Shown here piece by piece: positions 29,478 to 38,582 of a stretch of 64,000 bases of DNA (its first letter is position 1; each line of letters begins with the position of its first letter). The position numbers and the translations under genes were made by a program. Below the pieces are notes generated by a model. It was not told the origin of the DNA and ran no database searches. It was given only the letters and a program-made list of their open reading frames with translations. Origin of the DNA: Psychrobacter sp. TAE2020 (lineage in GTDB: Bacteria > Pseudomonadota > Gammaproteobacteria > Pseudomonadales > Moraxellaceae); contig NZ_JAHLMU010000001.1 of assembly GCF_018919485.1 (NCBI RefSeq), positions 1,496,893-1,560,892 on the forward strand. Direction: 5' to 3'.

Positions 29478-30014
29478 AATAATTTTTCCTAAAAGATAGC
29501 TTACTATGGACAATGAGTAATGAATGGGTATATCCATATAAGGCACTATAGGTATAAAAACTACCTTCATTGGGAAAAATAGGCAAAGCATATGACTTAT
29601 GAGCTGTAGCGTATCACTGTTAATGTATAATTTTATAGATGATCGACATTGCTAATATCAACAGCAGTATAAGCAGGTAAAACCTTACTTCTGACAGCTT
29701 TTTATAAATCAATGAGCTATTATAAGGATCAGTCAATTATAATATTTATTGAAGTGAATATTTATTGTAGTGTCTATGTTCTTTTAATGATAGGTTTTTA
29801 TATCAATTGTTACAAAACCTTGTCTACAACTTCAGTTTCATTATTATAAAATCTCTCGCAAGCTTTAAAAACTCTTCAACACTTATTATGCTTAATGCTA
29901 TAGGCTGACAAGCACTCTACTTTTTTTAGATAAAAAAATGACGCTAAGTAACCATACTTGCGTCATTTTCTAGCCTAGATACCGGTCGACTTACTACTAC
30001 CAAAAAACGCCTTG
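29478..30014. other. Spacer between the BLUF paralogs
   Basis: These 537 bases are very AT-rich with no credible ORF. They contain the terminator of the upstream BLUF gene (29932-29972), so the two paralogs are probably separate transcription units. Confidence 0.4.
29932..29972 (-). terminator. Terminator of BLUF paralog 2
   Basis: AAAATGACGC (29936-29945) pairs with GCGTCATTTT (29960-29969), followed on the minus strand by a T-run. It lies about 45 bases after the stop of the 30015 gene. Confidence 0.85.
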
Positions 30015-30644
30015 TTAATAAAACAATAGTAGTAAGGCGATTAATAATAACACCGCTAAAATACCTTGAACTACTAAGAATGCTTGATGCGGAGCAGCCA
30101 TGTGGCGAAACATATTGCCTAACGCATTATAAGTCATACCAGTAGCTTTTATATGCGGTGTATTCTCAAAAGCTTGCATAGTCTGTAAAAAATGTTGAGT
30201 TTGCTCAGGAGTCCAGCTACGTGGTGAAAAAGGTAAAAATGGTGATAGTTGCGTTGCCTGCTGTTTGGTAGCAGGAGACCAAAGCCAGCGCTCTAAGAAC
30301 AGTAGGCGCATACGCCAGTCACTAAAGTTGCGCTTATCAATGGCTTTTACTAATAGAACTTTGGTGTTTTTATGACGTTTATCACTGAAAATGCGTTGTT
30401 GTAGTCGTAGTATCTCAGCTTTTCTACCTTCAATACATTGTAAGAATTGACCATTGCCGTAGCATAAAATACCAGTTATACCTTGCTGCTTATTATAAGT
30501 ACGAGCATGGCCTTCTACCTCATTGAATACAGAAGTGTTAAAGCGTCCTTTAACAGTCAGATTGCTGGTATATACCAGTTGAATCAATGCTGACTCATTT
30601 ACCTCTATTAAAGAATTAACGGTATCGACATGGAATGCAATCAT
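30015..30644 (-). CDS. BLUF-domain photoreceptor, membrane-anchored (paralog 2)
   Basis: This 209-aa protein is colinear with the 28848-29477 product: ALIQLVYTSNLTVK with the photoactive Tyr, GITGILCYGNGQFLQCIEG with Asn and Gln, FSDWRMRLLFLERWLWS, and a C-terminal membrane helix (about 188-207). Divergence is concentrated in the linker between the BLUF core and the helix and in the membrane segment. The photocycle residues are retained in both copies, so both could be light-sensitive. No second-messenger domain is present and the output is unknown. Confidence 0.9.
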   Translation of the reverse strand: MIAFHVDTVNSLIEVNESALIQLVYTSNLTVKGRFNTSVFNEVEGHARTYNKQQGITGILCYGNGQFLQCIEGRKAEILRLQQRIFSDKRHKNTKVLLVKAIDKRNFSDWRMRLLFLERWLWSPATKQQATQLSPFLPFSPRSWTPEQTQHFLQTMQAFENTPHIKATGMTYNALGNMFRHMAAPHQAFLVVQGILAVLLLIALLLLFY

Positions 30645-31080
30645 ATTATATGACCCTAGAAATTTTCAGGTTCAAACACATAAGAAATAAAAAAAGGCCC
30701 AGCTCACCATGCACTTATCCTTTAAGCTCACAAAACTGTAGCATAGTGTTACTACGTTAGGCTTTTATTAATTATCTTGCTTGCTATGATATTGGACAGC
30801 AGCGCTAGAGCTAAAAGTATTACCAAAGATAACGCTAACAGCAAACTATTATCAGCTGATTTAAAATATTCATTGAAATATGAGTATTGAGAATGGATGA
30901 TTCCAGCTATAAGATATAACTGTGTTGGTTTTTTGTCACCAGTCGTTAGTGTAGCGTTTATATTCTTACATTAGTATTTATTTATAGCAGTTGTTACATA
31001 ATTATTTTATTTAGTATTGTGGTTAAATTAAACATATTCAATAACTTATAGAGCCATAAAATCTAGGAACGTTAAACATT
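30645..31080. other. Divergent spacer BLUF 2 / GNAT-nitrilase
   Basis: These 436 AT-rich bases hold divergent 5' regions. No ORF, operator or hairpin is clear; AGGAA at 31065-31069 is the ribosome binding site of the next gene. Confidence 0.3.
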
Positions 31081-32718
31081 ATGAGTAAAATAGAAAAGCT
31101 AGATGACCTTCATCTAACCATTGCCGAAATAAAGAAAAAAGACTATCCCCAACTAAAGGCATTAATGGATCGAGTTTATGCCAATTTAGGAGGATCTTGG
31201 TCGAAGACTACTATTAATACTTTAATTGATGCTTTTCCAGAAGGCCAAATTGCTTTATTCGACCATGAGCAATTGATAGGTATCGTGCTGTCAGTACGAG
31301 TGGATTACGCTAGGTTCTCGAACCCGCATACTTATGATGACTTGATTGGACTCAAAGAAATCATCAAAGATAATCCATTAGGTGATGCCATCTATGGCCT
31401 TGACGCACTGATTGATCCTGACTATCGCGGCTATCGTTTAGGGCGCAGACTATATGATGCGCGTAAAGAGCTATGTCGCCAGTTAAACCTACGTGCTATC
31501 TTGGCTGGTGGGCGTATTCCCAATTATTATAACCATCAGGATTTGACTCCTGGTGAGTATATCGATGCCGTTGAGTGTCGTGAGATTCATGACTCAGCGC
31601 TCTCCTTTCAGCTATCAAACGGCTTTATCGTCAAGCGTATTTTAACTGGTTATTTGCCTGATGACGCGCAGTCAAAAGGCTTTGCTACTTTGCTTGAGTG
31701 GTCTAATATTTATTATGAGCCCCAAGACTACAAGCCCAGTACTCGCAAATCCGAGGTACGTATTGGCGGTATTCAATGGCAGATGCGTGAAGTCGAGTCG
31801 CCTGAAGAGCTGCTGCAACAAGTTGAGTTCTTCGTAGATGTTATGGCTGATTACAACTCTGATTTTGCTTGCTTACCTGAGTTCTTTAACGCGCCGCTTA
31901 TGGGTCTTTGTGAGTCTACCGATCAGAACATTGCCATCCGTTTCTTAGCCGGTTATACCGAATGGTTCAAAATTCAGATCTCACATTTAGCGGTCAGTTA
32001 TAACGTCAATGTGATTACTGGCTCTATGCCTCTACTAGATGAAGAAGATATATTATATAACGTCAGCTATCTATGCCGTCGTGATGGCACTGTAGAAGAA
32101 CAACGCAAAATCCATATCACTCCGCATGAACGTAGTGCTTGGGTGATTGAAGGCGGTGACAAAGTACAAGTATTCGATACTGATGCCGGTCGTATTGGTA
32201 TTTTGGTTTGTTATGATGTTGAATTTCCGGAGCTAGCACGATTAATGGCGCTGGATGATATGGACATTTTATTCGTGCCGTTCTGGACTGATACTAAGAA
32301 TGGCTATCTGCGCGTACGTATTTGTGCTCAAGCACGAGCTATTGAGAACGAATGTTATGTGATGATTTGCGGCTCAGTTGGCAACTTACCACAAGTAGAG
32401 AGTCTCGATATTCAGTATGCGCAGTCGTCGGTTTTCTCACCCTCAGACTTTGCTTTTCCACATGATGCCATTATGGCTGAAACCACAGCTAATACTGAAA
32501 TGGTCTTCTTCTCCGACGTCAATTTGGATAAGCTTATTCATGTGCGTAATGAAGGCTCAGTTCATAACTTGCTGGATCGCCGTGATGATTTATTCAGCCT
32601 TAAATGGAAGAAAAAATCTAAAATATCCGCTAGCAAATTAAGCGGAACTGAACTTCGCGAGAATTCAGGTAGTGTATTGCAAAGTGACCCACTACAAGAT
32701 CGTGCCCAAAAGCCTTAA
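31081..32718 (+). CDS. GNAT acetyltransferase fused to a carbon-nitrogen hydrolase
   Basis: The 545-aa protein joins two enzymes. Residues about 10-210 are a GNAT N-acetyltransferase (LIDPDYRGYRLGRRLYDARK is the acetyl-CoA loop). Residues about 225-510 are a nitrilase-superfamily amidohydrolase with all three catalytic residues: Glu in CLPEFFN, Lys in RKIHITPHE and Cys in GILVCYDVEFPE. Such two-domain proteins occur widely in bacteria, but their substrate is not established. The combination suggests acylation and amide hydrolysis on one small amine. The gene stands alone with its own terminator. Confidence 0.9.
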   Translation: MSKIEKLDDLHLTIAEIKKKDYPQLKALMDRVYANLGGSWSKTTINTLIDAFPEGQIALFDHEQLIGIVLSVRVDYARFSNPHTYDDLIGLKEIIKDNPLGDAIYGLDALIDPDYRGYRLGRRLYDARKELCRQLNLRAILAGGRIPNYYNHQDLTPGEYIDAVECREIHDSALSFQLSNGFIVKRILTGYLPDDAQSKGFATLLEWSNIYYEPQDYKPSTRKSEVRIGGIQWQMREVESPEELLQQVEFFVDVMADYNSDFACLPEFFNAPLMGLCESTDQNIAIRFLAGYTEWFKIQISHLAVSYNVNVITGSMPLLDEEDILYNVSYLCRRDGTVEEQRKIHITPHERSAWVIEGGDKVQVFDTDAGRIGILVCYDVEFPELARLMALDDMDILFVPFWTDTKNGYLRVRICAQARAIENECYVMICGSVGNLPQVESLDIQYAQSSVFSPSDFAFPHDAIMAETTANTEMVFFSDVNLDKLIHVRNEGSVHNLLDRRDDLFSLKWKKKSKISASKLSGTELRENSGSVLQSDPLQDRAQKP

Positions 32719-32761
32719 AGGTTGACGCTCTACTAACCGTTAAATAATAGATTTTAATAAT

Positions 32762-32790
32762 ACGGCTGACTATTCAGCCGTTTATTTTTA
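32762..32790 (+). terminator. Terminator of the GNAT-nitrilase gene
   Basis: ACGGCTGA pairs perfectly with TCAGCCGT around CTAT, followed by a T-rich tract. Confidence 0.88.
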
Positions 32791-32831
32791 TCTAAAATCA
32801 AGTTTAAATTGAGTATAAAAAAGTAACCGCT

Positions 32832-33389
32832 ATGCCTATAAAAACCAATAATATGAATCCTAAACTGAAGCTCAAAAAGACTAGTAAACAAAAAGCATGG
32901 TCATGGCTTAAGACCTTAGTGCTATACAGCGTTGTATTCTTAGTCATTTATACCGCCGTCAATTGGTGGCGACAGCCCATCATGCCAGCCAATCCACAAT
33001 TACAACTGACAGATTATCAAGGACATACCGTTAATTTAGCAGCTCTGAGTCAAGACAAGCCAACGTTAATATACTTTTGGGGAACTTGGTGTCCGATATG
33101 CACTACCACATCACCGTCAGTAAACCGCTTGGCGACAGCAGGAGACTATCCAGTAGTCACTGTCGCTGTTCAATCAGGTAGCAATCAGCAGCTAACAGAG
33201 TACCTAAATGAGCATAATTATAATTTCACTACTATTAATGATCAACAAGGGCAGATATTCGATGATTGGCAAGGCCAAGTCACTCCCTCGTATGTGATCT
33301 TAAAAGATGGCGAGATGACACAAGGGCTAACGGGTATTCAACCATTGTGGTCGCTCAAGTTACGTTTATGGCTGTCATCGATGTTTTGA
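32832..33389 (+). CDS. ScsD/TlpA-like thiol-disulfide oxidoreductase
   Basis: The 185-aa protein has a basic N-terminus, one signal-anchor helix (about residues 25-44, LVLYSVVFLVIYTAV) and a periplasmic thioredoxin fold with the active site WCPIC (about residue 85) and a cis-Pro loop VTPSYVIL. Membrane-tethered redoxins of this type handle disulfides in exported proteins or metal tolerance. No ScsB, ScsC or DsbD gene is adjacent. The first ATG is weakly supported; MNPKLKLKK eight residues later is an alternative start. Confidence 0.85.
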   Translation: MPIKTNNMNPKLKLKKTSKQKAWSWLKTLVLYSVVFLVIYTAVNWWRQPIMPANPQLQLTDYQGHTVNLAALSQDKPTLIYFWGTWCPICTTTSPSVNRLATAGDYPVVTVAVQSGSNQQLTEYLNEHNYNFTTINDQQGQIFDDWQGQVTPSYVILKDGEMTQGLTGIQPLWSLKLRLWLSSMF

Positions 33390-33589
33390 TAGAGCTATGA
33401 ATAAAAGACCAAAGACTTAGTCCTTATTAATAGATAGCTGTTACTGAATCCGTATTACTAAGTGCCTATTACTGTATTCGTTGTACTGCATTGTGTCTCA
33501 CTAGCCCGTTAAAGTAAAAAACCTACCAATCATATCGATCAGCAAGTTTTATTTATGGCTTATATATAACTTAGCATTAGCGCCTACTG

Positions 33590-34705
33590 TTAGCTAATTA
33601 ATGAGTTTAACTCTTTATACTCATAGTCTAGCGCTTCAGCTATAGCCTGATAAGTGACATAACCTTGCGCAGTGTTGACCCCTTTTGCTAATGCAGGATT
33701 ATCTATACAAGCTTGTTTATAGCCTTTTTTAGCTAAGGCTAGCACATAAGGTAAAGTCACGTTAGATAAGGCTAAAGTCGACGTCCGTGGTACTGCACCA
33801 GGAATATTGGCAACCGCATAATGGATGATACCGTGCTTCACGTAAGTGGGTTCATCATGAGTAGTGATGCGATCCGTGGTGGCAAACACACCGCCTTGGT
33901 CAATAGCAATATCTATTACTACTCCACCCGGCTGCATTGATTTGATCATCTCTTCATCTACTAGCTTAGGGGTAGCTGCACCCGGAATTAGTACAGCTCC
34001 AATGACTAAATCACTTTCCTTTACGCTTTTAGCGATATTTGACTTAGTTGACATGAGTGTCTGTATATCATTACCGAATAGCTCAGACAGCTGCTTTAAG
34101 CGCTTGGGATCTAAGTCTAGAATAGTCACATCAGCACGTAAGCCTATAGCAATTTTAGCGGCTTCGGTACCTGATACCCCACCACCAATAATAGTTACTT
34201 TACCTCTTCTAACCCCTGGCACACCGCTGAGCAAGATACCCTTACCACCATAAAAACTCTGTAAGAACTGCGCACCAATCTGCGGACTCATACGCCCCGC
34301 AATCTCACTCATAGGGGTCAGTAAAGGCAACGAGTTATCTGCCAGTTGTACAGTTTCATAAGCAATACCAGTCACTTTATTGTCCACTAATACTTTGGCT
34401 AGCTCAGGCTCAGCGGCTAAATGTAAATAAGTGAACAACGTCAAACCTTGAGTTAAATACTTATATTCTTGTGGTTGCGGCTCTTTAACTTTGATAACCA
34501 TCTCGACAGCCCATGCTTTTTCAGCACTATCGACAATAGTTGCACCAACATTTTTATAATCTTCATCAGTAAACCGTGAGCCAATACCAGCGCTAGTCTC
34601 GACATAAACCTCATGACCGTTATCGACTAAGGCACTAACACCATTAGGGGGTAAGCCAACACGATTCTCATTATTTTTTACTTCTCTTGGGATACCTACT
34701 TTCAT
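33590..34705 (-). CDS. ald: Alanine dehydrogenase
   Basis: Ald interconverts L-alanine and pyruvate with NAD and ammonia. The 371-aa length is normal. It has the N-terminal [18 protein letters not shown], the substrate Lys in VIKVKEPQ and the His in FTYLHLAA, and the NAD-binding [15 protein letters not shown] near residue 174. A strong Shine-Dalgarno (AAGGAGTAGAAA) precedes ATG. It stands alone, and no Lrp/AsnC regulator is adjacent. Confidence 0.96.
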   Translation of the reverse strand: MKVGIPREVKNNENRVGLPPNGVSALVDNGHEVYVETSAGIGSRFTDEDYKNVGATIVDSAEKAWAVEMVIKVKEPQPQEYKYLTQGLTLFTYLHLAAEPELAKVLVDNKVTGIAYETVQLADNSLPLLTPMSEIAGRMSPQIGAQFLQSFYGGKGILLSGVPGVRRGKVTIIGGGVSGTEAAKIAIGLRADVTILDLDPKRLKQLSELFGNDIQTLMSTKSNIAKSVKESDLVIGAVLIPGAATPKLVDEEMIKSMQPGGVVIDIAIDQGGVFATTDRITTHDEPTYVKHGIIHYAVANIPGAVPRTSTLALSNVTLPYVLALAKKGYKQACIDNPALAKGVNTAQGYVTYQAIAEALDYEYKELNSLIS

Positions 34706-35411
34706 TTTCTACTCCTTACTTAGTGGTTATGTTTTTTATGAGGGGACAAAACTTGGTTACTTGATAAATTATAAATAATGTCTTAGTCATTAGCCTTCAG
34801 CTATTAATAACTGGAATTGAAGATAATAAAAGCGCTATAACGCCGATAGCATACTAGGCGATTGATAGGGGGGTTATAGGATTGTTGAGCGGTAGTATTG
34901 CAGATGACACCGTGGATCTGCTGATAATAACGGTTTGAATAGTTATTGTGACGGGTAAATAATTTAATGATTTTTTGACCGACTAATAGATTTTTATGGT
35001 TTAGTAATTTAATAGTTTTTTGAAGAGATGGCAATTGTAGAGGGATTAAGAAGGTGTTGATGAATAATAGTTATTAACTACTGTTGTACACAATGCTGCC
35101 AAATTAAGCAACTAAAATTATAGCAGTAGGCTGCAACGTGCTTTACTCTGAGCCTTTGACTAAAAACATGCACTATAAAATATTAGATTAACCGCAGCAC
35201 GTAAGGAAAATTTATACCAGTAGCAAGCCGTAATGATTGTGCTTTTTTGTTTAGGATTAACTATAGACAATTACTGTGATTAGATAATGAATGCGATTAA
35301 ATAACTGATGCTATTAGATAACTACTGCATTTTAGTCGCCGCTAACGCAGTAGTCCCCGCGGCAGGATTACCACCGCAGGGACCATTAGACAGCGATTAA
35401 CTAGTGTAGAT
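34706..35411. other. Spacer between ald and the permease gene
   Basis: A 706-base AT-rich region has no convincing gene. A 76-codon minus-strand ORF (34804-35034) has no ribosome binding site or recognisable product. No strong hairpin with T-run was found after the permease gene. Confidence 0.35.
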
Positions 35412-36767
35412 TTATGGCATAAAACGCTGTGCAGAAGGTAGTTTAAGCATTAGTAACCAATAGAGACCACCTGCTGGAATCAAACCGGCGTACCAAGAAA
35501 CACTTGAGAACGTCAAGGCAACTGCAACCCCAACGACCATCGCAATGACAGCAGCCATATTGACACCTTTATAAGGACCATTTTCATCATACAGTTTATC
35601 AAGATCAAGATTCTGCTTACGGATGAAATAATAATCAACCACTAAGATGGCAAACAATGGACCTAAGAATGCTGAATAGGTTTGAATGAATAAGTTTAAT
35701 CCGGCAGCAGACTCGTCTTTTACTAACTCCCAAGGAAAGGTGCAGAATGCCAATAGGCCAACAACAACTGCCGCTGTTTTAAACTTAAGATTAAAGATAT
35801 CCATCAATGCATAAGCCGGTGGTACTACGTTATTTAAGATGTTAGTAGTGACTTGCGCAAAAGCAATAAAAATCATAGTGATAACTAATAAAGGCTTGTT
35901 ATCAACGGCGCTTGAAAACACGCTAATAGGGTCAACTTCTCCAGTGGCACTAGTAACCATTAGACCAATCAAACCCATGAACAGGGTTGCTGGTAGGATT
36001 GAGTTGGCATAGATGGCAACTTGACGAAATAGGCCAACGTTCTTATGCAATTCGCGCGAATAGTCAGAGACGTTAAGCATCATAGTACTGTAAACCCCTA
36101 GGAACAACATAGTTGCACCCCAAAAAGGTGTACCCCAAGTACCTTCGACGTTAATCAGATTGGTTGAGATTGCGTCACCATATTTATTAATGACACTAAA
36201 AAACATATAAACGAGCGAGCCAATGATAAAGACTGAACCGATATTTTCCAGCCACTTTATACCGTGAAAACCAAGAACCGATAAACCAATTTGTAGAAAC
36301 TGAAAACCAATAAAGAACACTATTAGGTTGTTGTAGCCAAACAAAGTATCCGATACTAAGTTTAACGCACCAGCACCAATCCAGCTTTGAAAGCCAAACC
36401 ATACAATAGCTGGCACTGAGCGCACTATTGCGGGAATACGGTTACCTGAGAAGCCGAATGCGGACCGGCACTGCACCATGAATGGAATACCATACTTGTG
36501 ACCAGCCCGACCGTTTATCATTAGCGCTGCACCAATGACCGTACAACCAATAGTGATAGCCACAACGACTTGTAGTAAGTTCAATGTACCGACTAGACCA
36601 GAGCCAACAGTGAATGTTCCAATCGATACACAACCACCTAACCAAGCAAATAGATAGGACCAAGGGCCCATAATACGTGTAGTCTGTGGAGCAAGGCTTT
36701 CTTGCCCTACCCCCTTATGGTCAAGAGTCTCTACCCCAGATGTGCTAGCAGTTCTCACATTTTCCAT
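35412..36767 (-). CDS. NCS1-family nucleobase/allantoin-type permease
   Basis: The 451-aa protein is an NCS1 symporter with about 12 hydrophobic segments; the N-terminal WSYLFAWLGGCVSIGTFTVG and the QCRSAFGFSGNRIPAIVR loop are hallmarks of the family. Known NCS1 substrates are cytosine, uracil, purines, hydantoins and allantoin. Following a hydantoin/allantoin-racemase-like gene by 52 bases on the same strand, it most likely imports allantoin or a hydantoin. Shine-Dalgarno AAGGAG is clear. The stop lies near a long spacer. Confidence 0.88.
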   Translation of the reverse strand: MENVRTASTSGVETLDHKGVGQESLAPQTTRIMGPWSYLFAWLGGCVSIGTFTVGSGLVGTLNLLQVVVAITIGCTVIGAALMINGRAGHKYGIPFMVQCRSAFGFSGNRIPAIVRSVPAIVWFGFQSWIGAGALNLVSDTLFGYNNLIVFFIGFQFLQIGLSVLGFHGIKWLENIGSVFIIGSLVYMFFSVINKYGDAISTNLINVEGTWGTPFWGATMLFLGVYSTMMLNVSDYSRELHKNVGLFRQVAIYANSILPATLFMGLIGLMVTSATGEVDPISVFSSAVDNKPLLVITMIFIAFAQVTTNILNNVVPPAYALMDIFNLKFKTAAVVVGLLAFCTFPWELVKDESAAGLNLFIQTYSAFLGPLFAILVVDYYFIRKQNLDLDKLYDENGPYKGVNMAAVIAMVVGVAVALTFSSVSWYAGLIPAGGLYWLLMLKLPSAQRFMP

Positions 36768-36819
36768 TATATTCTCCTTCCTTGAGAAAATTTATTGATT
36801 TATCTAAGCTTGTCTAGTT

Positions 36820-37512
36820 TTAAATAGGTTTCGCATAGGCACCAATTTTGCTGGTTTTTAATCCGCAACCAACTAAAGCCTCAATCATGCGAGTAGCAAC
36901 CGTAACGCCATCGATAACGGGGACGCCTGTTTCTTCAGTTAACCATTCTGTCAAATCAGCCATGCCTGCACAACCTAATACTATAGCTTCACAGTTATCT
37001 TCAGCTATGGCACGTAATATTTCGTCACGAACTTTTTCACGCGCACCCGAACCAGGCTCTTCAAGTGCCAGTACTGGAATAGCAGCAGAACGCACACGTC
37101 TGCAACGATGAGATAAGCCGTAGCCATGAATCAGCTCTTCAATTACTGGAATAGAGCGTGGTAAGGTGGTAACGACGCTAAAAGAGGTCGAAATCATGCT
37201 AGCCGCTTTCACCGCCGCTTCACAGATACCTAGAACCGGACCTGAAAATACTTCACGACAAGCACCAATACCGGGATCATCAAAACAGGCGACAACTACC
37301 CCATCAACTCCATCTGCCTCAGCTTGTCTTAGACGAGCTAAAAGGCCTGGTACTGACATAGCTTCGTCATAATGGCCTTGGATGGATGCTGGCGAATCTG
37401 TTCCTGATGCGCCAATGATTTCTGTGCCTATACTGGCTGTTTTACGCGCACTCTCTACAATCTTATCGGTCATAGAGGTGGTTGAATTAGGGTTCATAAC
37501 TAAGATTTTCAT
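36820..37512 (-). CDS. Asp/Glu/hydantoin racemase family protein, allantoin racemase-like
   Basis: The 230-aa protein begins MKILVMNPNSTTSMTD, the typical start of hydantoin and allantoin racemases, and retains both catalytic cysteines: VVACFDDPG (about residue 77) and VLGCAGM (about residue 181). These two-base enzymes epimerise five-membered cyclic ureides. It is the first gene of an operon with the NCS1 permease and is divergent from a GntR/FCD regulator, a layout typical of a substrate-induced catabolic module. No hydantoinase or allantoinase lies in this window, so the ring-opening step must be encoded elsewhere. Confidence 0.85.
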   Translation of the reverse strand: MKILVMNPNSTTSMTDKIVESARKTASIGTEIIGASGTDSPASIQGHYDEAMSVPGLLARLRQAEADGVDGVVVACFDDPGIGACREVFSGPVLGICEAAVKAASMISTSFSVVTTLPRSIPVIEELIHGYGLSHRCRRVRSAAIPVLALEEPGSGAREKVRDEILRAIAEDNCEAIVLGCAGMADLTEWLTEETGVPVIDGVTVATRMIEALVGCGLKTSKIGAYAKPI

Positions 37513-37556
37513 AGGGCTTCACCTTTGATCATTATTTGATTGCAGACTTAATAAAC

Positions 37557-37592
37557 TTGTTAACAATCATTGTTAACTATTATTGTTAACAA
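37557..37592. promoter_or_regulatory. Triple phased palindrome, likely GntR operator
   Basis: TTGTTAACAA occurs at 37557-37566 and 37583-37592, with TTGTTAACTA at 37570-37579. The three sites are spaced by exactly 13 bp. The sequence fits the GT-N-AC form of FadR/FCD-subgroup operators, and it lies in the divergent spacer between the racemase and its presumed regulator. Confidence 0.75.
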
Positions 37593-37616
37593 AACAATCA
37601 ATATTTTTATTATTTG

Positions 37617-37645
37617 TTGTTAAGACGAATATAGCGCTCTATAAT
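37617..37645 (+). promoter_or_regulatory. Promoter of the GntR gene
   Basis: TTGTTA (37617-37622) and a perfect TATAAT (37640-37645) are separated by 17 bp. The expected transcription start, about 7 nt later, falls on or next to the ATG at 37653, so the message may have almost no leader. Confidence 0.6.
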
Positions 37646-37652
37646 TGCGGCT

Positions 37653-38369
37653 ATGACTAAATCAAAACTTAAAAAACTAGCTTTAGAAATTGATGAAATA
37701 CCAGAACAGGCAATCATCAGCTCTATCACAGCTGCAGTATCAGAACAGCGTCTACCAGCAGGAACCAAACTTGGTGAACAAATGCTGAGCGACTTATTTA
37801 ATTGTAATAGGGCCAATGTCAGGCGAGCACTCTCCACGCTGGCCACTATGCATGTGGTGCAATTGCAGCCCAATCGAGGTGCTTTTATCTCCACACCTTC
37901 TCCTAAAGAAGCAGGAGATGTGTTTGAGGCTCGCCGTACTATCGAACGTAAGCTGGCTTGTAGTGTTATTGAGAACGCTGGTGCTGAAGATATTGCTAAT
38001 ATGCGCGCTACAATCACTGCTGAAGCGGAAGCTCGGGCCTTAGGAGATAAGCCAGCAGAACTGCGTTTATCACGAGAATTCCATATGCACTTAGCGACTA
38101 TCGCTAACAACCAAGTATTAGAGAAGTTCTTGAGCGAGTTAACGTTACGCACCACCCTAATCATTGGCTTATACAATAAAATAGGCTCTTCTAACTGTGC
38201 CGAAGATGAGCATTTAGGTATTGTAAAAGCCATAGAAGCAAGAGATGAAACACAGCTTATATTTTTGATCGATCAACATCTAAATCATTTAGAGTCTGGG
38301 CTTGATTTCCAGCGAAGAGCCCAACCTTTTTATAGTTTATCAGAGCAACTAACTGCTACGCCTATTTAG
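37653..38369 (+). CDS. GntR-family transcriptional regulator, FCD type
   Basis: The 238-aa protein has an N-terminal winged helix-turn-helix (LGEQMLSDLFNCNRANVRRAL, about residues 50-70) and a C-terminal all-helical FCD ligand domain (FEARRTIERKLACSVIE, REFHMHLATIANN, DEHLGIVKAIEARD), including the Asp/His residues that usually bind a metal and a carboxylate ligand. The related arrangement beside uptake and racemase genes suggests that it represses them until a ureide or breakdown product is present. The three phased palindromes upstream are its probable binding sites, with likely autoregulation. Confidence 0.9.
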   Translation: MTKSKLKKLALEIDEIPEQAIISSITAAVSEQRLPAGTKLGEQMLSDLFNCNRANVRRALSTLATMHVVQLQPNRGAFISTPSPKEAGDVFEARRTIERKLACSVIENAGAEDIANMRATITAEAEARALGDKPAELRLSREFHMHLATIANNQVLEKFLSELTLRTTLIIGLYNKIGSSNCAEDEHLGIVKAIEARDETQLIFLIDQHLNHLESGLDFQRRAQPFYSLSEQLTATPI

Positions 38370-38491
38370 CATTTTGCACAGCTAATATTTATTGAACTTA
38401 CTAGATTTTAGAGCTGTTACTACCTGATGTTTAACGGGACTCTCTAGCAGCTCAGCTAATAGTCGTCTTGACTTATAGCTTACTCAGCCAC

Positions 38492-38549
38492 TAAAAAGCC
38501 TCTAGCACACAAGTCTTAACGGATTTGTATGTTAGAGGCTTTTTAATAG
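38492..38549. terminator. Bidirectional terminator (GntR / ankyrin lipoprotein)
   Basis: A long imperfect stem, AAAAAGCCTCTAGCA with TGTTAGAGGCTTTTT, is flanked by T-runs on both strands and lies between the converging genes. Confidence 0.85.
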
Positions 38550-38582
38550 CTATTTATTAAATCAATAATAAGATTAAAACGG

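Noticed and set aside
29478-29591. 38-residue N-terminal extension of BLUF paralog 1
   Set aside because: The ATG at 29477 gives the same 209-aa length as the colinear paralog and has a better upstream site.
34804-35034. 76-codon minus-strand ORF
   Set aside because: No ribosome binding site or family; AT-rich spacer sequence.
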